From positions 110,910 to 174,909 of the forward strand of contig NZ_SDVA01000009.1 of the NCBI RefSeq assembly GCF_004153545.1: 64,000 bases of DNA. The letters are read 5' to 3'. Position 1 is the first letter of the stretch, and each line of letters begins with the position of its first letter. The DNA comes from Serinicoccus sediminis. GTDB lineage: Bacteria > Actinomycetota > Actinomycetes > Actinomycetales > Dermatophilaceae. Both the position numbers and the translations under genes were made by a program. The notes beneath the pieces are model-generated. The model was not told where the DNA came from. It searched no databases and saw only the letters and a list, made by a program, of their open reading frames with translations. This document shows positions 43,356 to 53,214 of the stretch, piece after piece.

Positions 43356-44960
43356 TCACTCGTGCTCGCCCACCACGTCGTGGTCGTGGCCGTGGTCGTC
43401 GCCACCCAGCGGGCCCGCGAAGGTGTGCTCGGGACCGGCCGGCTCCGGCACGGTGAACCGGCCCGGGATCCTCGCGCCCGCCACCCCGTTGACCGCCTCG
43501 GTGGAGGCCGCGTAGGTGAAGACGGCGAAGGCGACCGCGTCGGCGTTCACCGACAGCGCGTGCTGGTCGACGTTGTCCAGGGTGTCGCACTCCTGGTGGT
43601 AGCACGGGTCGAAGGACTCCCCGGCCACGCCGCCCCAGATCGCCTCCTGCTCCTCGGTCTTGACGACCTCGGCACCGGTGAACAGACCGCCGGAGGGGAT
43701 GCCGTTGTTGATGAAGGCCTGGTAGTCGCTACGACCGCTGAAGGCGGAGTCGTCGTACGGCTCGCCGCGCAGCGTGTAGAACGACTCGAAGGTCCTCTCG
43801 ATGTCCTCCGACCCCTCGGGCACCACGACCGGCGCCTCGAAGCTCGACTCGTCCGCGTCATACACGCCGAAGTAGTAGTTCGGCGACCCGATCATGTCGA
43901 AGTTGAGGTAGAGCGCGATCTCGTCCAGCTGCTCCTGGGTCCGCTGCTCCACCCACTCGGTGGAGCCGATGAGGCCGAGCTCCTCGGCCCCCCACCACGC
44001 GAACCGCACGGTGTTCTGGGGCTTGGACTTGCTCATCTGCTGGGCGACCTCGAGCAGTCCGGCCGAGCCGGACCCGTTGTCGTTGATGCCCGGCCCGGCC
44101 TGCACGGAGTCCAGGTGGGCACCGGCCATGACGACGTTGCCGTCGGTCTTCCCGGCCAGCTCGCCGATGACGTTGGCGGAGGTCGCCTCGAAGAAGTCGA
44201 CCTTGACCTGCGCGGTCGAGCCCTCCTGCGCGAGCGCCTCGCCGGCGTCGAAGGACGTGCCGACGACCGGGATGCCCACGACGTCCTCCCCGCCGAGGGT
44301 CGGGTTGACCGCACCGAAGCGGTCACCCGGGCCGGTGCTGTCGCCCTGGTTGAAGATCACCACGGCCTCGGCCCCGGCAGCCTCCGCGTTGAGCGCCTTC
44401 ACCGCGAACGAGCAGGAGCCTCGCTGCGTCAGCACGACGTCGTTCGGCCCGGACAGGTCCAGGCCGGCGAAGTCGGCCGCCTCGCACGCGCTGCTGTTGG
44501 CCCGGTCACCGGCGAGGTTGACGTCGACCGGGACCACGGACCCGGTGACGTCGCCCTCCCCGGTGCCGGTGGCGTCGTTGGCGGGGTAGTCCGCCGCCAC
44601 GGGCGTCAGCTGGCGCAGTGCCACGTCGGCGGCGTCGTAGGTGAACGGCACCACCTCCGCCGTCCAGCCGGCTGCCTCCAGCGTCTCGACCACGTAGTCG
44701 ACGCTCGCCTCGTAGCCGGGGGTCTGGTCGGCGCGGTTCCCGTCGTTGGCGTCCGCGATGGCCTGGAACGCCTCGAGGTGCTCGGTGACGCCCTCGGCGG
44801 TGACGCACTCCAGCAGCTTGGCGTAGGTGTTGTTGGTGCGGTTGTCGCAGCCGTTCTTGGCCGGAGCAGCGCCGGAGGGCGCGGCGACCAGGGCGGAGGC
44901 GACGAGGGCGCCGGCAGCGGCCGCGCCCAGCGTGCGCCGGGGGCGCAGGCGGTGGTTCAT
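43356..44960 (-). CDS. Secreted M28-family zinc aminopeptidase with PA domain
   Basis: 534 residues. Signal peptide residues ~1-32 (basic MNHRLRPRRT, Ala-rich core, Ala cleavage site). A PA domain insert (~150-255; QRGSCSFAVKALNAEAAGAE) is followed by the M28 metallopeptidase domain. Zinc/active-site residues: GAHLDSVQAGPGINDNGSGS (His and bridging Asp), WWGAEELGLIGS (catalytic and metal Glu), FDMIGS, and CYHQECDTLDN (final His). Resembles actinobacterial aminopeptidase Y/S-type enzymes releasing N-terminal residues from peptides. The C-terminus ends in an unusual His/Asp-rich tail (GDDHGHDHDVVGEHE). Monocistronic with its own terminator. Confidence 0.92.
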   Translation of the reverse strand: MNHRLRPRRTLGAAAAGALVASALVAAPSGAAPAKNGCDNRTNNTYAKLLECVTAEGVTEHLEAFQAIADANDGNRADQTPGYEASVDYVVETLEAAGWTAEVVPFTYDAADVALRQLTPVAADYPANDATGTGEGDVTGSVVPVDVNLAGDRANSSACEAADFAGLDLSGPNDVVLTQRGSCSFAVKALNAEAAGAEAVVIFNQGDSTGPGDRFGAVNPTLGGEDVVGIPVVGTSFDAGEALAQEGSTAQVKVDFFEATSANVIGELAGKTDGNVVMAGAHLDSVQAGPGINDNGSGSAGLLEVAQQMSKSKPQNTVRFAWWGAEELGLIGSTEWVEQRTQEQLDEIALYLNFDMIGSPNYYFGVYDADESSFEAPVVVPEGSEDIERTFESFYTLRGEPYDDSAFSGRSDYQAFINNGIPSGGLFTGAEVVKTEEQEAIWGGVAGESFDPCYHQECDTLDNVDQHALSVNADAVAFAVFTYAASTEAVNGVAGARIPGRFTVPEPAGPEHTFAGPLGGDDHGHDHDVVGEHE

Positions 44961-45079
44961 GAGGACTCCTTCGTCACTCGGTGGACGGGCCCGCTGGGAC
45001 GGGGCCCGCGGGCCAACCTAGCCACGAGACGCGGAGTTGACCAGCACCGACCCGAGACGCCCTGGCGGCGTGTGATGAC

Positions 45080-47149
45080 ATGGGGCGCATGACGCAGACC
45101 TCGTCCGGCACCGACCCGCACCGCTGGCTCGAGGAGGTCGAGTCGCCGCAGGCCCTGGACTGGGTGCGCGAGCGTTCGACGGCCAGCGAGGAGGCGCTGC
45201 GCGGCACCGAGGTCTTCCCCCGGCTGCACGCCGGCATCCAGGACGCCCTGGAGGCCAGCGACCGCGTCCCGCTCGTCCGGCAGGCGGGCGACCACCTCTA
45301 CGGGTTCTGGACCGACGGCGAGCACCCGCGTGGCGTGTGGCGCCGCACCACCTGGGCGTCGTACCGCACCGAGGAGCCGGTCTGGGAGGTCCTGGTCGAC
45401 GTCGACGCGCTGGCCGCCGAGGAGGACGTGCCGTGGGTCTGGCAAGGGGCCGGGCTCCTGCGCCCCGGCTACGACCGCGCCCTGGTGCACCTGTCCCGCG
45501 GGGGCTCCGACGCCGGCACCACCCGCGAGCTGGACCTGACCTCGGGGCAGTTCGTCCCCGAGCCCGAGGGCTTCGCCAAGCCCGAGGCCAAGGGCAGCCT
45601 GACGTGGCGGGACCGCGACCACGTCTTCCTCACCACCGCCGACGACCCCACCGGCGCGACCCGCTCGGGCTACCCGCGCACGGTGCGGCTGTGGCGGCGC
45701 GGCACGCCCGTCGCCGAGGCGGAGGTCGTGCACACGGTCCTCGAGGAGGACCTGGGGGTGTTCGTGCACCACGACCAGGAGCGCGACCAGACCGTCCTCA
45801 CCCGGGTGCCGGCCTTCTACCGCGAGCAGGCGCTCGTGCTGACCCCGGCAGGGGTGCGGGCCCTCGACCTGCCCGAGACCGCCTCCATCTCGGTGCACGA
45901 CGACCAGGTGGCCGTGGAGCTCCGGCACGCCTGGCGCCCCCGGCCCGGCCTGGAGCACGCGCCGGGCTCGCTGCTGGTGGCCCCCCTGGAGGCCGTGCTG
46001 GACGACCCGGCCGCGGCGCCATGGACCTGCCTGGTCCGGCCCGACGAGCGGTCCGCGCTGGTCGACGTCACCTGGACCGCGACCCAGCTGGTCACCACCA
46101 CGCTGCGGGAGGTGCGGCATACCGTCCAGGCGCACCGCAGCACCCCGCAGGGGTGGGTCAGCGTCGACCTCACCGACGCGCTGGAGGTCGGCCTGCGCAC
46201 GGTCAGCCTGGCGGCGGTCGACGACCACGACACCGACGACCTGTGGGTCGTCACCACCGGCTTCCTCGACCCGATGACCCTGTCGCTCGCCCACCTGGAC
46301 GAGACGCAGACGCTCGAGCTCGAGCCGCTGCGACAGGCCCCGGAGCGCTTCGACGCCGCCGGCCTCAGGGTGACCCAGGAGTGGGCCACCTCGGCGGACG
46401 GCACCCGGGTGCCGTACTGGCAGGTGGGGCCCGCCGACCTGCCGGACGACGGCTCGACGCCGACGGTGCTGCACGGCTACGGCGGGTTCGAGCAGCCGCT
46501 GACGCCGGCCTACGACCCGATCGTGGGGCGCGCCTGGCTGGCGCACGGGCACGTGCACGTCGTCGCCAACATCCGTGGTGGCGGGGAGTTCGGGCCCCGC
46601 TGGCACCAGTCGGCCCTGCGCGAGCAGCGCCCACGCGCCTACGAGGACTTCGTCGCCGTCGCCCGCGACCTCGTCGCCCGCGGCGTCACCTCGGTGCCGC
46701 GTCTCGGGACCACCGGGCGCAGCAACGGCGGTCTGCTCGTCGGCAACATGCTCACCGGCTACCCCGAGGACTTCGGCGCCGTGGTCTGCCAGGTCCCGCT
46801 GCTCGACATGGCCCGCTACCACCACCTGCTCGCAGGTGCCTCGTGGATGGCGGAGTACGGCGACCCCGACGACCCGGAGCAGTGGGAGTGGCTGCAGGGC
46901 TTCTCCCCCTACCAGCGCTTCGACGCCGGGCGGCCGACGCCCCCGGTCTACCTCGCGACCTCGACCCGCGACGACCGCGTGCACCCGGGGCACGCGCGCA
47001 AGATGGCGGCGCTGCTGGAGGAGCACGGCCGGGACGTGACCTACTGGGAGAACACCGAGGGCGGCCACGGTGGCGCGAGCACCGCAGCCCAGTGGGCGAC
47101 GTGGCACGCGCTGGCCTGGGCCTTCCTGCACCAGCGGCTCGCCGGCTGA
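45080..47149 (+). CDS. Prolyl oligopeptidase family serine peptidase (S9)
   Basis: 689 residues. N-terminal seven-bladed propeller region (~residues 10-420), then the alpha/beta hydrolase domain. Catalytic Ser in TTGRSNGGLLVGNMLTGYP (~residue 547), Asp in TRDDRVHPGHARKM (~630), His in TEGGHGGAST (~661). HGYGGFEQPLTPAYDP is the S9A oxyanion region. Cytoplasmic, with no signal peptide. It cleaves short peptides, typically after Pro. ATG 45089 is an alternative start 9 nt downstream and would fit a leaderless arrangement (TGACAT + 7 nt). It is divergent from the M28 peptidase. Confidence 0.92.
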   Translation: MGRMTQTSSGTDPHRWLEEVESPQALDWVRERSTASEEALRGTEVFPRLHAGIQDALEASDRVPLVRQAGDHLYGFWTDGEHPRGVWRRTTWASYRTEEPVWEVLVDVDALAAEEDVPWVWQGAGLLRPGYDRALVHLSRGGSDAGTTRELDLTSGQFVPEPEGFAKPEAKGSLTWRDRDHVFLTTADDPTGATRSGYPRTVRLWRRGTPVAEAEVVHTVLEEDLGVFVHHDQERDQTVLTRVPAFYREQALVLTPAGVRALDLPETASISVHDDQVAVELRHAWRPRPGLEHAPGSLLVAPLEAVLDDPAAAPWTCLVRPDERSALVDVTWTATQLVTTTLREVRHTVQAHRSTPQGWVSVDLTDALEVGLRTVSLAAVDDHDTDDLWVVTTGFLDPMTLSLAHLDETQTLELEPLRQAPERFDAAGLRVTQEWATSADGTRVPYWQVGPADLPDDGSTPTVLHGYGGFEQPLTPAYDPIVGRAWLAHGHVHVVANIRGGGEFGPRWHQSALREQRPRAYEDFVAVARDLVARGVTSVPRLGTTGRSNGGLLVGNMLTGYPEDFGAVVCQVPLLDMARYHHLLAGASWMAEYGDPDDPEQWEWLQGFSPYQRFDAGRPTPPVYLATSTRDDRVHPGHARKMAALLEEHGRDVTYWENTEGGHGGASTAAQWATWHALAWAFLHQRLAG

Positions 47150-47173
47150 CACCGGGGAGCGGCCAGGCCGCGG

Positions 47174-48028
47174 TCAGAGGAGGACGGTGGCGAAGGTGCC
47201 CGTCTGCACCATGCCGACCCGCCGGTAGGTCGCCATCGCGCGGTGGTTGAAGTCGTTGACGTAGAGGGTGACGACCGGAGCCACGTGCCGGATGGTGTGC
47301 TCGACGACAGCGGCCATCGCCGGTGCGGCGAGCCCCTGGCCCCGCCACTCCGGGTGCACCCAGACCCCCTGGACCTGGGCGACCCCCAGCGCCACCGATC
47401 CGAGGTCGGCCTTGAAGACGACCTCGCCCCCCTCGACCCGCACGAGGGTGTGCCCGTGCTCGACGAGGCCGGCCACGGCTCGGCGGTATGCCGTGGCGTT
47501 GCCGCGGTACGGCGGGTAGCCGATCTCCTCGGTGAACATCGCGGCCGCCGCCGGGAGGACGAGGTCCACCTCGTCGGCCCGGGCCGGACGCACCCGCGGG
47601 TCCAGCGGCACCCCGACCTCGCTCGGGAGGGTCTGCATCGTCATCACCGGCTGGTTGCGGCGCACCTCGCGAGGCTCGCCCCAGTGCCGGCGCAGCCGAC
47701 CCCACAGGTCCAGCACCTGGTCCGCCGGGCCGAACACCGAGCTGGCGGTCGCCCGCCGCTTGACCACCGCGCCCGCCAGCGCCCCGAGGGCGCGCGGGCT
47801 GGCACCGACCGGCACGACGTTGGCCGCGCACCAGCACAGCGCGTGCTCCCGACCCGTCTCGTAGCCGTAGAGCGGCCCCCGGGTCCCCACCAGCCCGCTC
47901 TCCCGGATGCGCGCCGCGACGAAGACGTTGGTCACCGGGTCCTGAGCGCACACGTCCAGCGCCCGTCGGACGTCCTGCAGCCCGTAGGCGCGCACGCTCG
48001 AGGTGCCGGAGCCGAGGGTGCGCAGCAT
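47174..48028 (-). CDS. GNAT-family N-acetyltransferase with DUF4081-like N-terminal domain
   Basis: 284 residues from ATG 48028. The N-terminal ~140 residues (ALDVCAQDPVTNVFVAARI; LCWCAANVVPVGASPRALGA) look like the DUF4081 accessory domain found before some actinobacterial GNAT domains. The C-terminal GNAT domain has the acetyl-CoA loop VWVHPEWRGQGLAAPAMAAV and LYVNDFNHRAMATYRRVGM. Substrate unknown. The frame remains open upstream to 48196, but ATG 48028 opens directly on conserved sequence and has CAGGCT 6 nt before it. It reads divergently from glpD. Confidence 0.82.
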   Translation of the reverse strand: MLRTLGSGTSSVRAYGLQDVRRALDVCAQDPVTNVFVAARIRESGLVGTRGPLYGYETGREHALCWCAANVVPVGASPRALGALAGAVVKRRATASSVFGPADQVLDLWGRLRRHWGEPREVRRNQPVMTMQTLPSEVGVPLDPRVRPARADEVDLVLPAAAAMFTEEIGYPPYRGNATAYRRAVAGLVEHGHTLVRVEGGEVVFKADLGSVALGVAQVQGVWVHPEWRGQGLAAPAMAAVVEHTIRHVAPVVTLYVNDFNHRAMATYRRVGMVQTGTFATVLL

Positions 48029-48112
48029 GACCCCAGCCTGCCCCACCCGCGGCGCTCGTGCGACACCGGCCCGCGCGGCACCTCGGCCAGCCCGACGGCC
48101 GCCTCCGTGCCC

Positions 48113-48141
48113 TTGCGGGACAGGTCCGGGCAGGGCAGGAT
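48113..48141 (+). promoter_or_regulatory. Promoter of the glpDFK operon
   Basis: TTGCGG (48113-48118), 17-nt spacer, CAGGAT (48136-48141). The implied start near 48148 gives a ~33-nt leader with GGAAGG before the glpD ATG. The -10 is weak, so an activator may be needed. Confidence 0.4.
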
Positions 48142-48180
48142 CGGAAGGCACCACGGGACGTCCACCACCGGAAGGCCACC

Positions 48181-49938
48181 ATGCAGCCTCGCCCACTCGA
48201 CCCCGCCAGCCGCGAGCAGGCGATCCAGACCCTCAAGGACTCGGGTGCGGGCGGCCGGCCGCTCGACGTGCTGGTCATCGGGGGTGGGGTCACGGGTGCC
48301 GGGGTGGCGCTCGACGCGGCCACCCGCGGGCTCTCCACGGTCATCGTCGAGGCGCAGGACTGGGCGTCCGGGACCTCGCAGTGGTCGACCAAGCTCGTGC
48401 ACGGCGGTCTGCGCTACCTGCAGATGCTCGACTTCAAGCTCGTGCACGAGGCGCTCACCGAGCGGGGCCTGCTGCTCAAGACCCTGGCCCCGCACCTGGT
48501 CAAGCCGATGCCGTTCCTCATCCCCCTGGAGCACCGGGTGTGGCAACGGGCCTACTACGGAGCCGGGGTCACGCTCTACGACGTGCTGGCCAACATCATG
48601 CCCGGGCGGCGTGCCCTGCCCATCCACCAGCACACCACCCGGGGTGGGTTGAGCAAGCAGTTCCCCGACCTGCGTCACGACACCGCCATCGGCGCGGTCA
48701 AGTACTACGACGCCACCGTCGACGACGCCAGGCTCGTGTCCACCCTGGTGCGCACGGCGCACACCTACGGTGCGCGGGCCGCGAGCCGCACCGAGGTCGT
48801 CAGCATCGCCAAGGACGAGCACGGCAAGGCCGTCGGTGCCGAGCTCGTCGACCTGGAGACCGGTGAGCGCTTCGAGGCGCGCGCCGAGCACGTCATCAGC
48901 TGCACGGGCGTGTGGACCGACGACGTCTCGGGGCTGGCCGACACCGACGGTGGCCTGAACGTGCTGGCCTCCAAGGGCATCCACCTCGTCATCCCCCGTG
49001 AGCGCATCCAGGGCACCTCGGGCCTGTTCCTGCAGACCGAGAAGTCGGTGCTCTTCTTCATCCCCTGGTCGCGCTACTGGATCCTGGGGACCACCGACAC
49101 CCCCTGGGAGCTGGACCGGCAGAACCCGGTCGCCACGGCGGCGGACATCGAGTACGTGCTCGACCACGCCAACGCGGTGCTCAAGACCACCCTCACCCGG
49201 GACGACGTCGTCGGCTGGTATGCCGGTCTGCGTCCGCTGCTGCAGCCGGGCACCAAGGAGGGCACCGACTCGGCGAAGGTCAGCCGGGAGCACACCGTCG
49301 CCAGCCCGGTGCCCGGACTCACCGTCATCGGCGGCGGCAAGCTCACGACATACCGGGTCATGGCCAAGGACGCCGTCGACTTCGCGCTCGGCGGCAAGGC
49401 CGACGACCTGCCCTGCGTCACCGACCAGATCCCGTTGCTCGGCGCCGTCGGCGAAGCCGCCATGCGGCACCGGATGCCGGCCCTGCGCGAGCGGTACGGC
49501 TGGAGCGAGCAGATGACCGACCACCTGCTGCACCGCTACGGGTCGCTGGTGGAGGAGCTGCTGGAGCTCATCGACGACGACCCCTCCCTCGCCCGCACCC
49601 TGGAGCACTCCACCGCCTACCTGCGCGCCGAGGTCGCCCACGCCTGCCGCACCGAAGGGGTCCTGCACCTCGAGGACCTCATGATGCGCCGCACCCGACT
49701 CATCTACGAGGCACCCCGCAAGGGTCTGGACACCGTCCCCGAGATCGCCGACATCGCGGCGGCCGAGCTGGGCTGGGACGAGCAGAAGAAGCAGGCCGAG
49801 ATCGAGGCCTACACCGCCCGGGCGGAGGCGGAGATCGCCGCCGCCGCCGAGCCGGATGACGAGAGCGCCGCCCGGGTCCGGGACCACCTCGGTGAGGTCG
49901 CCCCGCTCCAGGCGATGGGGGCGGGCAAGGACGCCTGA
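48181..49938 (+). CDS. glpD: Glycerol-3-phosphate dehydrogenase (FAD, aerobic)
   Basis: 585 residues, membrane-associated flavoenzyme oxidising sn-glycerol-3-phosphate to dihydroxyacetone phosphate and reducing the quinone pool. FAD motif VIGGGVTGAGVALDAATRGL at residue ~34; KLVHGGLRYLQMLDFKLV; GLRPLLQPG; VIGGGKLTTYRVMAKDAVD. The C-terminal DAO_C domain is helical and acidic. ATG 48181 has GGAAGG 6 nt upstream; the frame upstream is spurious. It heads glpD-glpF-glpK, a complete glycerol uptake and oxidation unit. No GlpR-type regulator is adjacent. Confidence 0.95.
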   Translation: MQPRPLDPASREQAIQTLKDSGAGGRPLDVLVIGGGVTGAGVALDAATRGLSTVIVEAQDWASGTSQWSTKLVHGGLRYLQMLDFKLVHEALTERGLLLKTLAPHLVKPMPFLIPLEHRVWQRAYYGAGVTLYDVLANIMPGRRALPIHQHTTRGGLSKQFPDLRHDTAIGAVKYYDATVDDARLVSTLVRTAHTYGARAASRTEVVSIAKDEHGKAVGAELVDLETGERFEARAEHVISCTGVWTDDVSGLADTDGGLNVLASKGIHLVIPRERIQGTSGLFLQTEKSVLFFIPWSRYWILGTTDTPWELDRQNPVATAADIEYVLDHANAVLKTTLTRDDVVGWYAGLRPLLQPGTKEGTDSAKVSREHTVASPVPGLTVIGGGKLTTYRVMAKDAVDFALGGKADDLPCVTDQIPLLGAVGEAAMRHRMPALRERYGWSEQMTDHLLHRYGSLVEELLELIDDDPSLARTLEHSTAYLRAEVAHACRTEGVLHLEDLMMRRTRLIYEAPRKGLDTVPEIADIAAAELGWDEQKKQAEIEAYTARAEAEIAAAAEPDDESAARVRDHLGEVAPLQAMGAGKDA

Positions 49939-49950
49939 CCCTCGGTAGGC

Positions 49951-49970
49951 CCCCGGACGCCCGTCCGGGG
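49951..49970 (+). terminator. Hairpin between glpD and glpF (attenuating or processing)
   Basis: Perfect 8-bp stem CCCCGGAC / GTCCGGGG with a 4-base loop, 12 nt after the glpD stop. No T-run, and the glp genes continue after it, so full termination is unlikely. Confidence 0.4.
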
Positions 49971-49997
49971 CCGTGAGAAGAGAAAGGATCCACCGAC

Positions 49998-50732
49998 GTG
50001 GGAGAGATCTTCGTCTCAGAGGTGCTCGGCACGATGATGCTGCTGCTCCTGGGTTGCGGCGTGGTGGCCAACGCCATCCTTCCCAAGACCAAGGGCACCG
50101 GTGGTGGCGCCAGCGCCGCCTGGCTGCTCATCAACTTCGGCTGGGGTCTCGGCGTGTTCGCCGGTGTCTTCACCGCCTACAAGTCCGGGGCGCACATCAA
50201 CCCCGCGGTCACCATCGGGCTGCTGGCCAACGGGGCGGAGGAGTTCGCTCCCGGGGTGGAGGCGAGCATCGGCAACGCCGTCATCTACATCCTGGCGCAG
50301 CTGCTCGGAGCCTTCATCGGCGCCGTGCTGTGCTGGGTGGCCTACAAGCAGCACTTCGACGCCGACGGCGACCCGGCCGCCAAGCTCGGGGTCTTCTCGA
50401 CCGGGCCGGAGATCCGCAACTACGGGTGGAACTTCGCCACCGAGGTGATCGGCACCTTCGTCCTGGTCTTCGTCGTCATCATGTTCGGCAACACCCCCAA
50501 CGAGCTGGGTCCGCTGGCCGTGGCCCTGCTGGTCGTCGGCATCGGCGCCAGCCTGGGTGGCCCCACCGGCTACGCGATCAACCCGGCCCGTGACCTCGGG
50601 CCCCGCATCGCCCACGCCGTCCTGCCCATCCCCGGCAAGGGCAGCAGCGACTGGGGATACTCCTGGGTGCCGATCGCCGGCCCCATCGTCGGCGGCATCC
50701 TGGCCGGCCTCGTCGCCGCGCTGTACGGCTGA
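49998..50732 (+). CDS. glpF: Glycerol uptake facilitator (aquaglyceroporin)
   Basis: 244 residues, six transmembrane helices plus two half-helices of the MIP family. Both NPA boxes are present: GAHINPAVTIGL and GYAINPARDLGPR. The Asp after the second NPA-R (NPARD) is characteristic of glycerol facilitators rather than water-selective aquaporins. GTG 49998 has AAAGGA upstream. It is followed after 46 nt by glpK, so imported glycerol is phosphorylated at once. Confidence 0.94.
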   Translation: MGEIFVSEVLGTMMLLLLGCGVVANAILPKTKGTGGGASAAWLLINFGWGLGVFAGVFTAYKSGAHINPAVTIGLLANGAEEFAPGVEASIGNAVIYILAQLLGAFIGAVLCWVAYKQHFDADGDPAAKLGVFSTGPEIRNYGWNFATEVIGTFVLVFVVIMFGNTPNELGPLAVALLVVGIGASLGGPTGYAINPARDLGPRIAHAVLPIPGKGSSDWGYSWVPIAGPIVGGILAGLVAALYG

Positions 50733-50778
50733 CCGACCCCACACCCACGAACCCACAACGACGTGAAGGAGCGCATCC

Positions 50779-52317
50779 ATGGCTGACTACGTCCTGGCGA
50801 TCGACCAGGGAACCACCAGCACCCGTGCCATCGTGTTCACCAAGAGCGGTGAGATCCACTCGGTCGGGCAGAAGGAGCACGAGCAGATCTTCCCCAAGGC
50901 GGGATGGGTCGAGCACGACCCGGCCGAGATCTGGCAGAACACCAAGGAGGTCATCGGCATCGCCCTGGGCAAGGGTGGTGTCGGCAACGACGAGCTCGCG
51001 GCCATCGGCATCACCAACCAGCGCGAGACCGCGGTGGTGTGGGACAAGAACACCGGCGAGGCCGTCTACAACGCCATCGTCTGGCAGGACACCCGGACCG
51101 ACAAGGTCGTGGCCGAGCTGGCCGGCGACGAGGGCGCGGACCGCTACAAGCACATCTGCGGCCTCCCGCTCGCGACCTACTTCTCCGGCCCGAAGGTGAA
51201 GTGGATCCTCGACAACGTCGAGGGGGCGCGTGAGAAGGCCGAGAACGGCGACCTGCTCTTCGGCAACACCGACAGCTGGACGGTGTGGAACCTCACCGGC
51301 GGCACCGAGGGCGGCGTGCACGTCACCGATGTCACCAACGCCTCCCGCACGATGCTCATGGACCTGCAGTCGCTGAGCTGGTCGGATGAGGTGGCCTCCG
51401 ACATGGGCATCCCCCTGTCGATGCTGCCGGAGATCCGGTCCTCGGCCGAGGTCTACGGCGAGAGCACCAAGCTGCACGTGCCGATCGCCGGCATCCTCGG
51501 CGACCAGCAGGCCGCGACCTTCGGTCAGGCCTGCTTCGAGAAGGGCATGAGCAAGAACACCTACGGCACCGGCAACTTCATGCTGCTCAACACCGGGACC
51601 GAGATCGTGCCGAGCGAGAACGGCCTGCTCACGACCGTCTGCTACAAGATCGGCGACCAGGACGCGGTGTACGCCCTGGAGGGCTCGATCGCGGTGACCG
51701 GCTCTCTCGTGCAGTGGCTGCGGGACAACATCGGGCTCATCTCGGACGCACCCGAGATCGAGCAGCTCGCGACCCAGGTGGACGACAACGGCGGCTGCTA
51801 CATCGTGCCGGCGTTCTCCGGGCTGTTCGCGCCCTACTGGAAAGACGACGCCCGCGGCGCCATCGTCGGGCTGACCCGCTACGTCAACCGGAGCCACATC
51901 GCGCGGGCCGCCCTGGAGTCGACCGCGTTCCAGACCCGGGAGGTCGCCGACGCGATGAACGCCGACTCCGGCGTCGAGCTCACCGAGCTGCGGGTGGACG
52001 GCGGCATGGTCGCCAACGAGACCCTCATGCAGTTCCAGGCCGACATCCTGGGGGTGGACGTCGTGCGCCCCAAGGTGGCCGAGACGACCGCGCTCGGGGC
52101 CGCCTACGCCGCGGGCATCGCCGTCGGTTTCTTCTCGGGCGAGCAGGACGTCATCGACAACTGGGAGGAGGGCCAGCGCTGGAGCCCGCAGATGCGGGAC
52201 GCCGAGCGCGACCGGCTCTACCGCCAGTGGAAGAAGGCCGTGACCAAGACCTTCGACTGGGTGGACGAGGACGCCGAGGCGGCCGAGGAGGCGGCCGAGG
52301 AGGCCGAGACCGCCTGA
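50779..52317 (+). CDS. glpK: Glycerol kinase
   Basis: 512 residues, FGGY-family kinase phosphorylating glycerol to glycerol-3-phosphate. Signatures: [100 protein letters not shown]. The C-terminal ~20 residues form a Glu/Ala-rich tail ([16 protein letters not shown]), unusual but harmless-looking. ATG 50779 has GAAGGAG at good spacing. A strong terminator follows. Confidence 0.97.
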   Translation: MADYVLAIDQGTTSTRAIVFTKSGEIHSVGQKEHEQIFPKAGWVEHDPAEIWQNTKEVIGIALGKGGVGNDELAAIGITNQRETAVVWDKNTGEAVYNAIVWQDTRTDKVVAELAGDEGADRYKHICGLPLATYFSGPKVKWILDNVEGAREKAENGDLLFGNTDSWTVWNLTGGTEGGVHVTDVTNASRTMLMDLQSLSWSDEVASDMGIPLSMLPEIRSSAEVYGESTKLHVPIAGILGDQQAATFGQACFEKGMSKNTYGTGNFMLLNTGTEIVPSENGLLTTVCYKIGDQDAVYALEGSIAVTGSLVQWLRDNIGLISDAPEIEQLATQVDDNGGCYIVPAFSGLFAPYWKDDARGAIVGLTRYVNRSHIARAALESTAFQTREVADAMNADSGVELTELRVDGGMVANETLMQFQADILGVDVVRPKVAETTALGAAYAAGIAVGFFSGEQDVIDNWEEGQRWSPQMRDAERDRLYRQWKKAVTKTFDWVDEDAEAAEEAAEEAETA

Positions 52318-52338
52318 CCGGCATCGATTCGGTCACGA

Positions 52339-52373
52339 TCCGGCCCGGGTGAGCGCGTCTCGCCCGGGCCGGA
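52339..52373 (+). terminator. Terminator of the glp operon
   Basis: 15-bp stem (TCCGGCCCGGGTGAG / CTCGCCCGGGCCGGA, one G-U pair) with a 5-base loop, 22 nt past the glpK stop. Confidence 0.8.
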
Positions 52374-52375
52374 CG

Positions 52376-52381
52376 TATGGT
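52376..52381 (+). promoter_or_regulatory. -10 element (TATGGT) of the amino-acid ABC operon, leaderless
   Basis: TATGGT followed by 6 nt and ATG 52388; no Shine-Dalgarno. It lies right after the glpK terminator. Confidence 0.5.
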
Positions 52382-52387
52382 GCGCCC

Positions 52388-53203
52388 ATGAAGAACTCCA
52401 TCCTTCCCGTGATCGCCGCCAGCACCCTGGCCTTCTCCCTCGCCGCGTGCGGCTCCGACGACGGCGGCAGCGACGCCGGCTCCGGCGGCGAGGAGGCGGC
52501 CGGCGCCGACCTCGAGCTGGTGACCGACGGCACCCTGACCGTCTGCTCCGACGTGCCCTACCCGCCCTTCGAGGACTTCGACGAGTCCACCGAGTCCGGC
52601 TTCACCGGCTTCGACGTCGACATCGTCAGCGCAGTGGCCGAGGGCCTGGACCTCGAGCTGGAGATCAAGGACTCCTCGTTCGACGCCCTGCAGTCGGGTC
52701 TGGCCCTGAACTCCGGGGACTGCGACATGGCGGCCTCGGCGATGACCATCACCGAGGAGCGCCAGGAGAACCTCGCCTTCTCCGACGGCTACTACGACTC
52801 CCAGCAGTCGCTCCTGGTCCCCGAGGACTCCGACATCGCCGGCATCGACGACCTCGCCGGCCGGACCGTCGGGGTGCAGCAGGGCACCACCGGTGAGGCC
52901 TACACGCAGGAGAACGCGCCCGAGGCGACCATCACCTCCTTCCCCAGCGACGCGGAGATGTACCAGGCGCTGCAGGCGGGACAGGTGGACGCCCTGCTCC
53001 AGGACCTGCCGGTCAATGTGGAGCACACCCGGGACGGCGGCTACGAGATCGTCGAGGAGTACTCCACCGACGAGACCTACGGCCTGGCGATGAAGAAGGA
53101 CAACACGGCCCTCGTGGAGGCGGTCAACGAGCAGCTGACCGAACTGCGCGACAGCGGCGAGTACGACGAGATCTACGACACGTACTTCAGCACCGAGGGC
53201 TGA
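52388..53203 (+). CDS. Polar amino-acid ABC transporter substrate-binding lipoprotein
   Basis: 271 residues. Lipoprotein signal [20 protein letters not shown] then Cys (lipobox LAAC), followed by a Gly/Ser/Asp-rich linker. Periplasmic-binding-protein family 3 domain: [69 protein letters not shown] and a C-terminal [16 protein letters not shown]. Family members bind glutamate/glutamine, arginine or cystine; the ligand cannot be settled. First gene of a complete three-gene importer. Confidence 0.9.
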   Translation: MKNSILPVIAASTLAFSLAACGSDDGGSDAGSGGEEAAGADLELVTDGTLTVCSDVPYPPFEDFDESTESGFTGFDVDIVSAVAEGLDLELEIKDSSFDALQSGLALNSGDCDMAASAMTITEERQENLAFSDGYYDSQQSLLVPEDSDIAGIDDLAGRTVGVQQGTTGEAYTQENAPEATITSFPSDAEMYQALQAGQVDALLQDLPVNVEHTRDGGYEIVEEYSTDETYGLAMKKDNTALVEAVNEQLTELRDSGEYDEIYDTYFSTEG

Positions 53204-53214
53204 GCCGCCGGCCG

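Noticed and set aside
50016..50780. 254-codon antisense frame over glpF
   Set aside because: Composition Gly/Asp/Val/Arg-rich with no recognisable motif. glpF on the plus strand has both NPA boxes.
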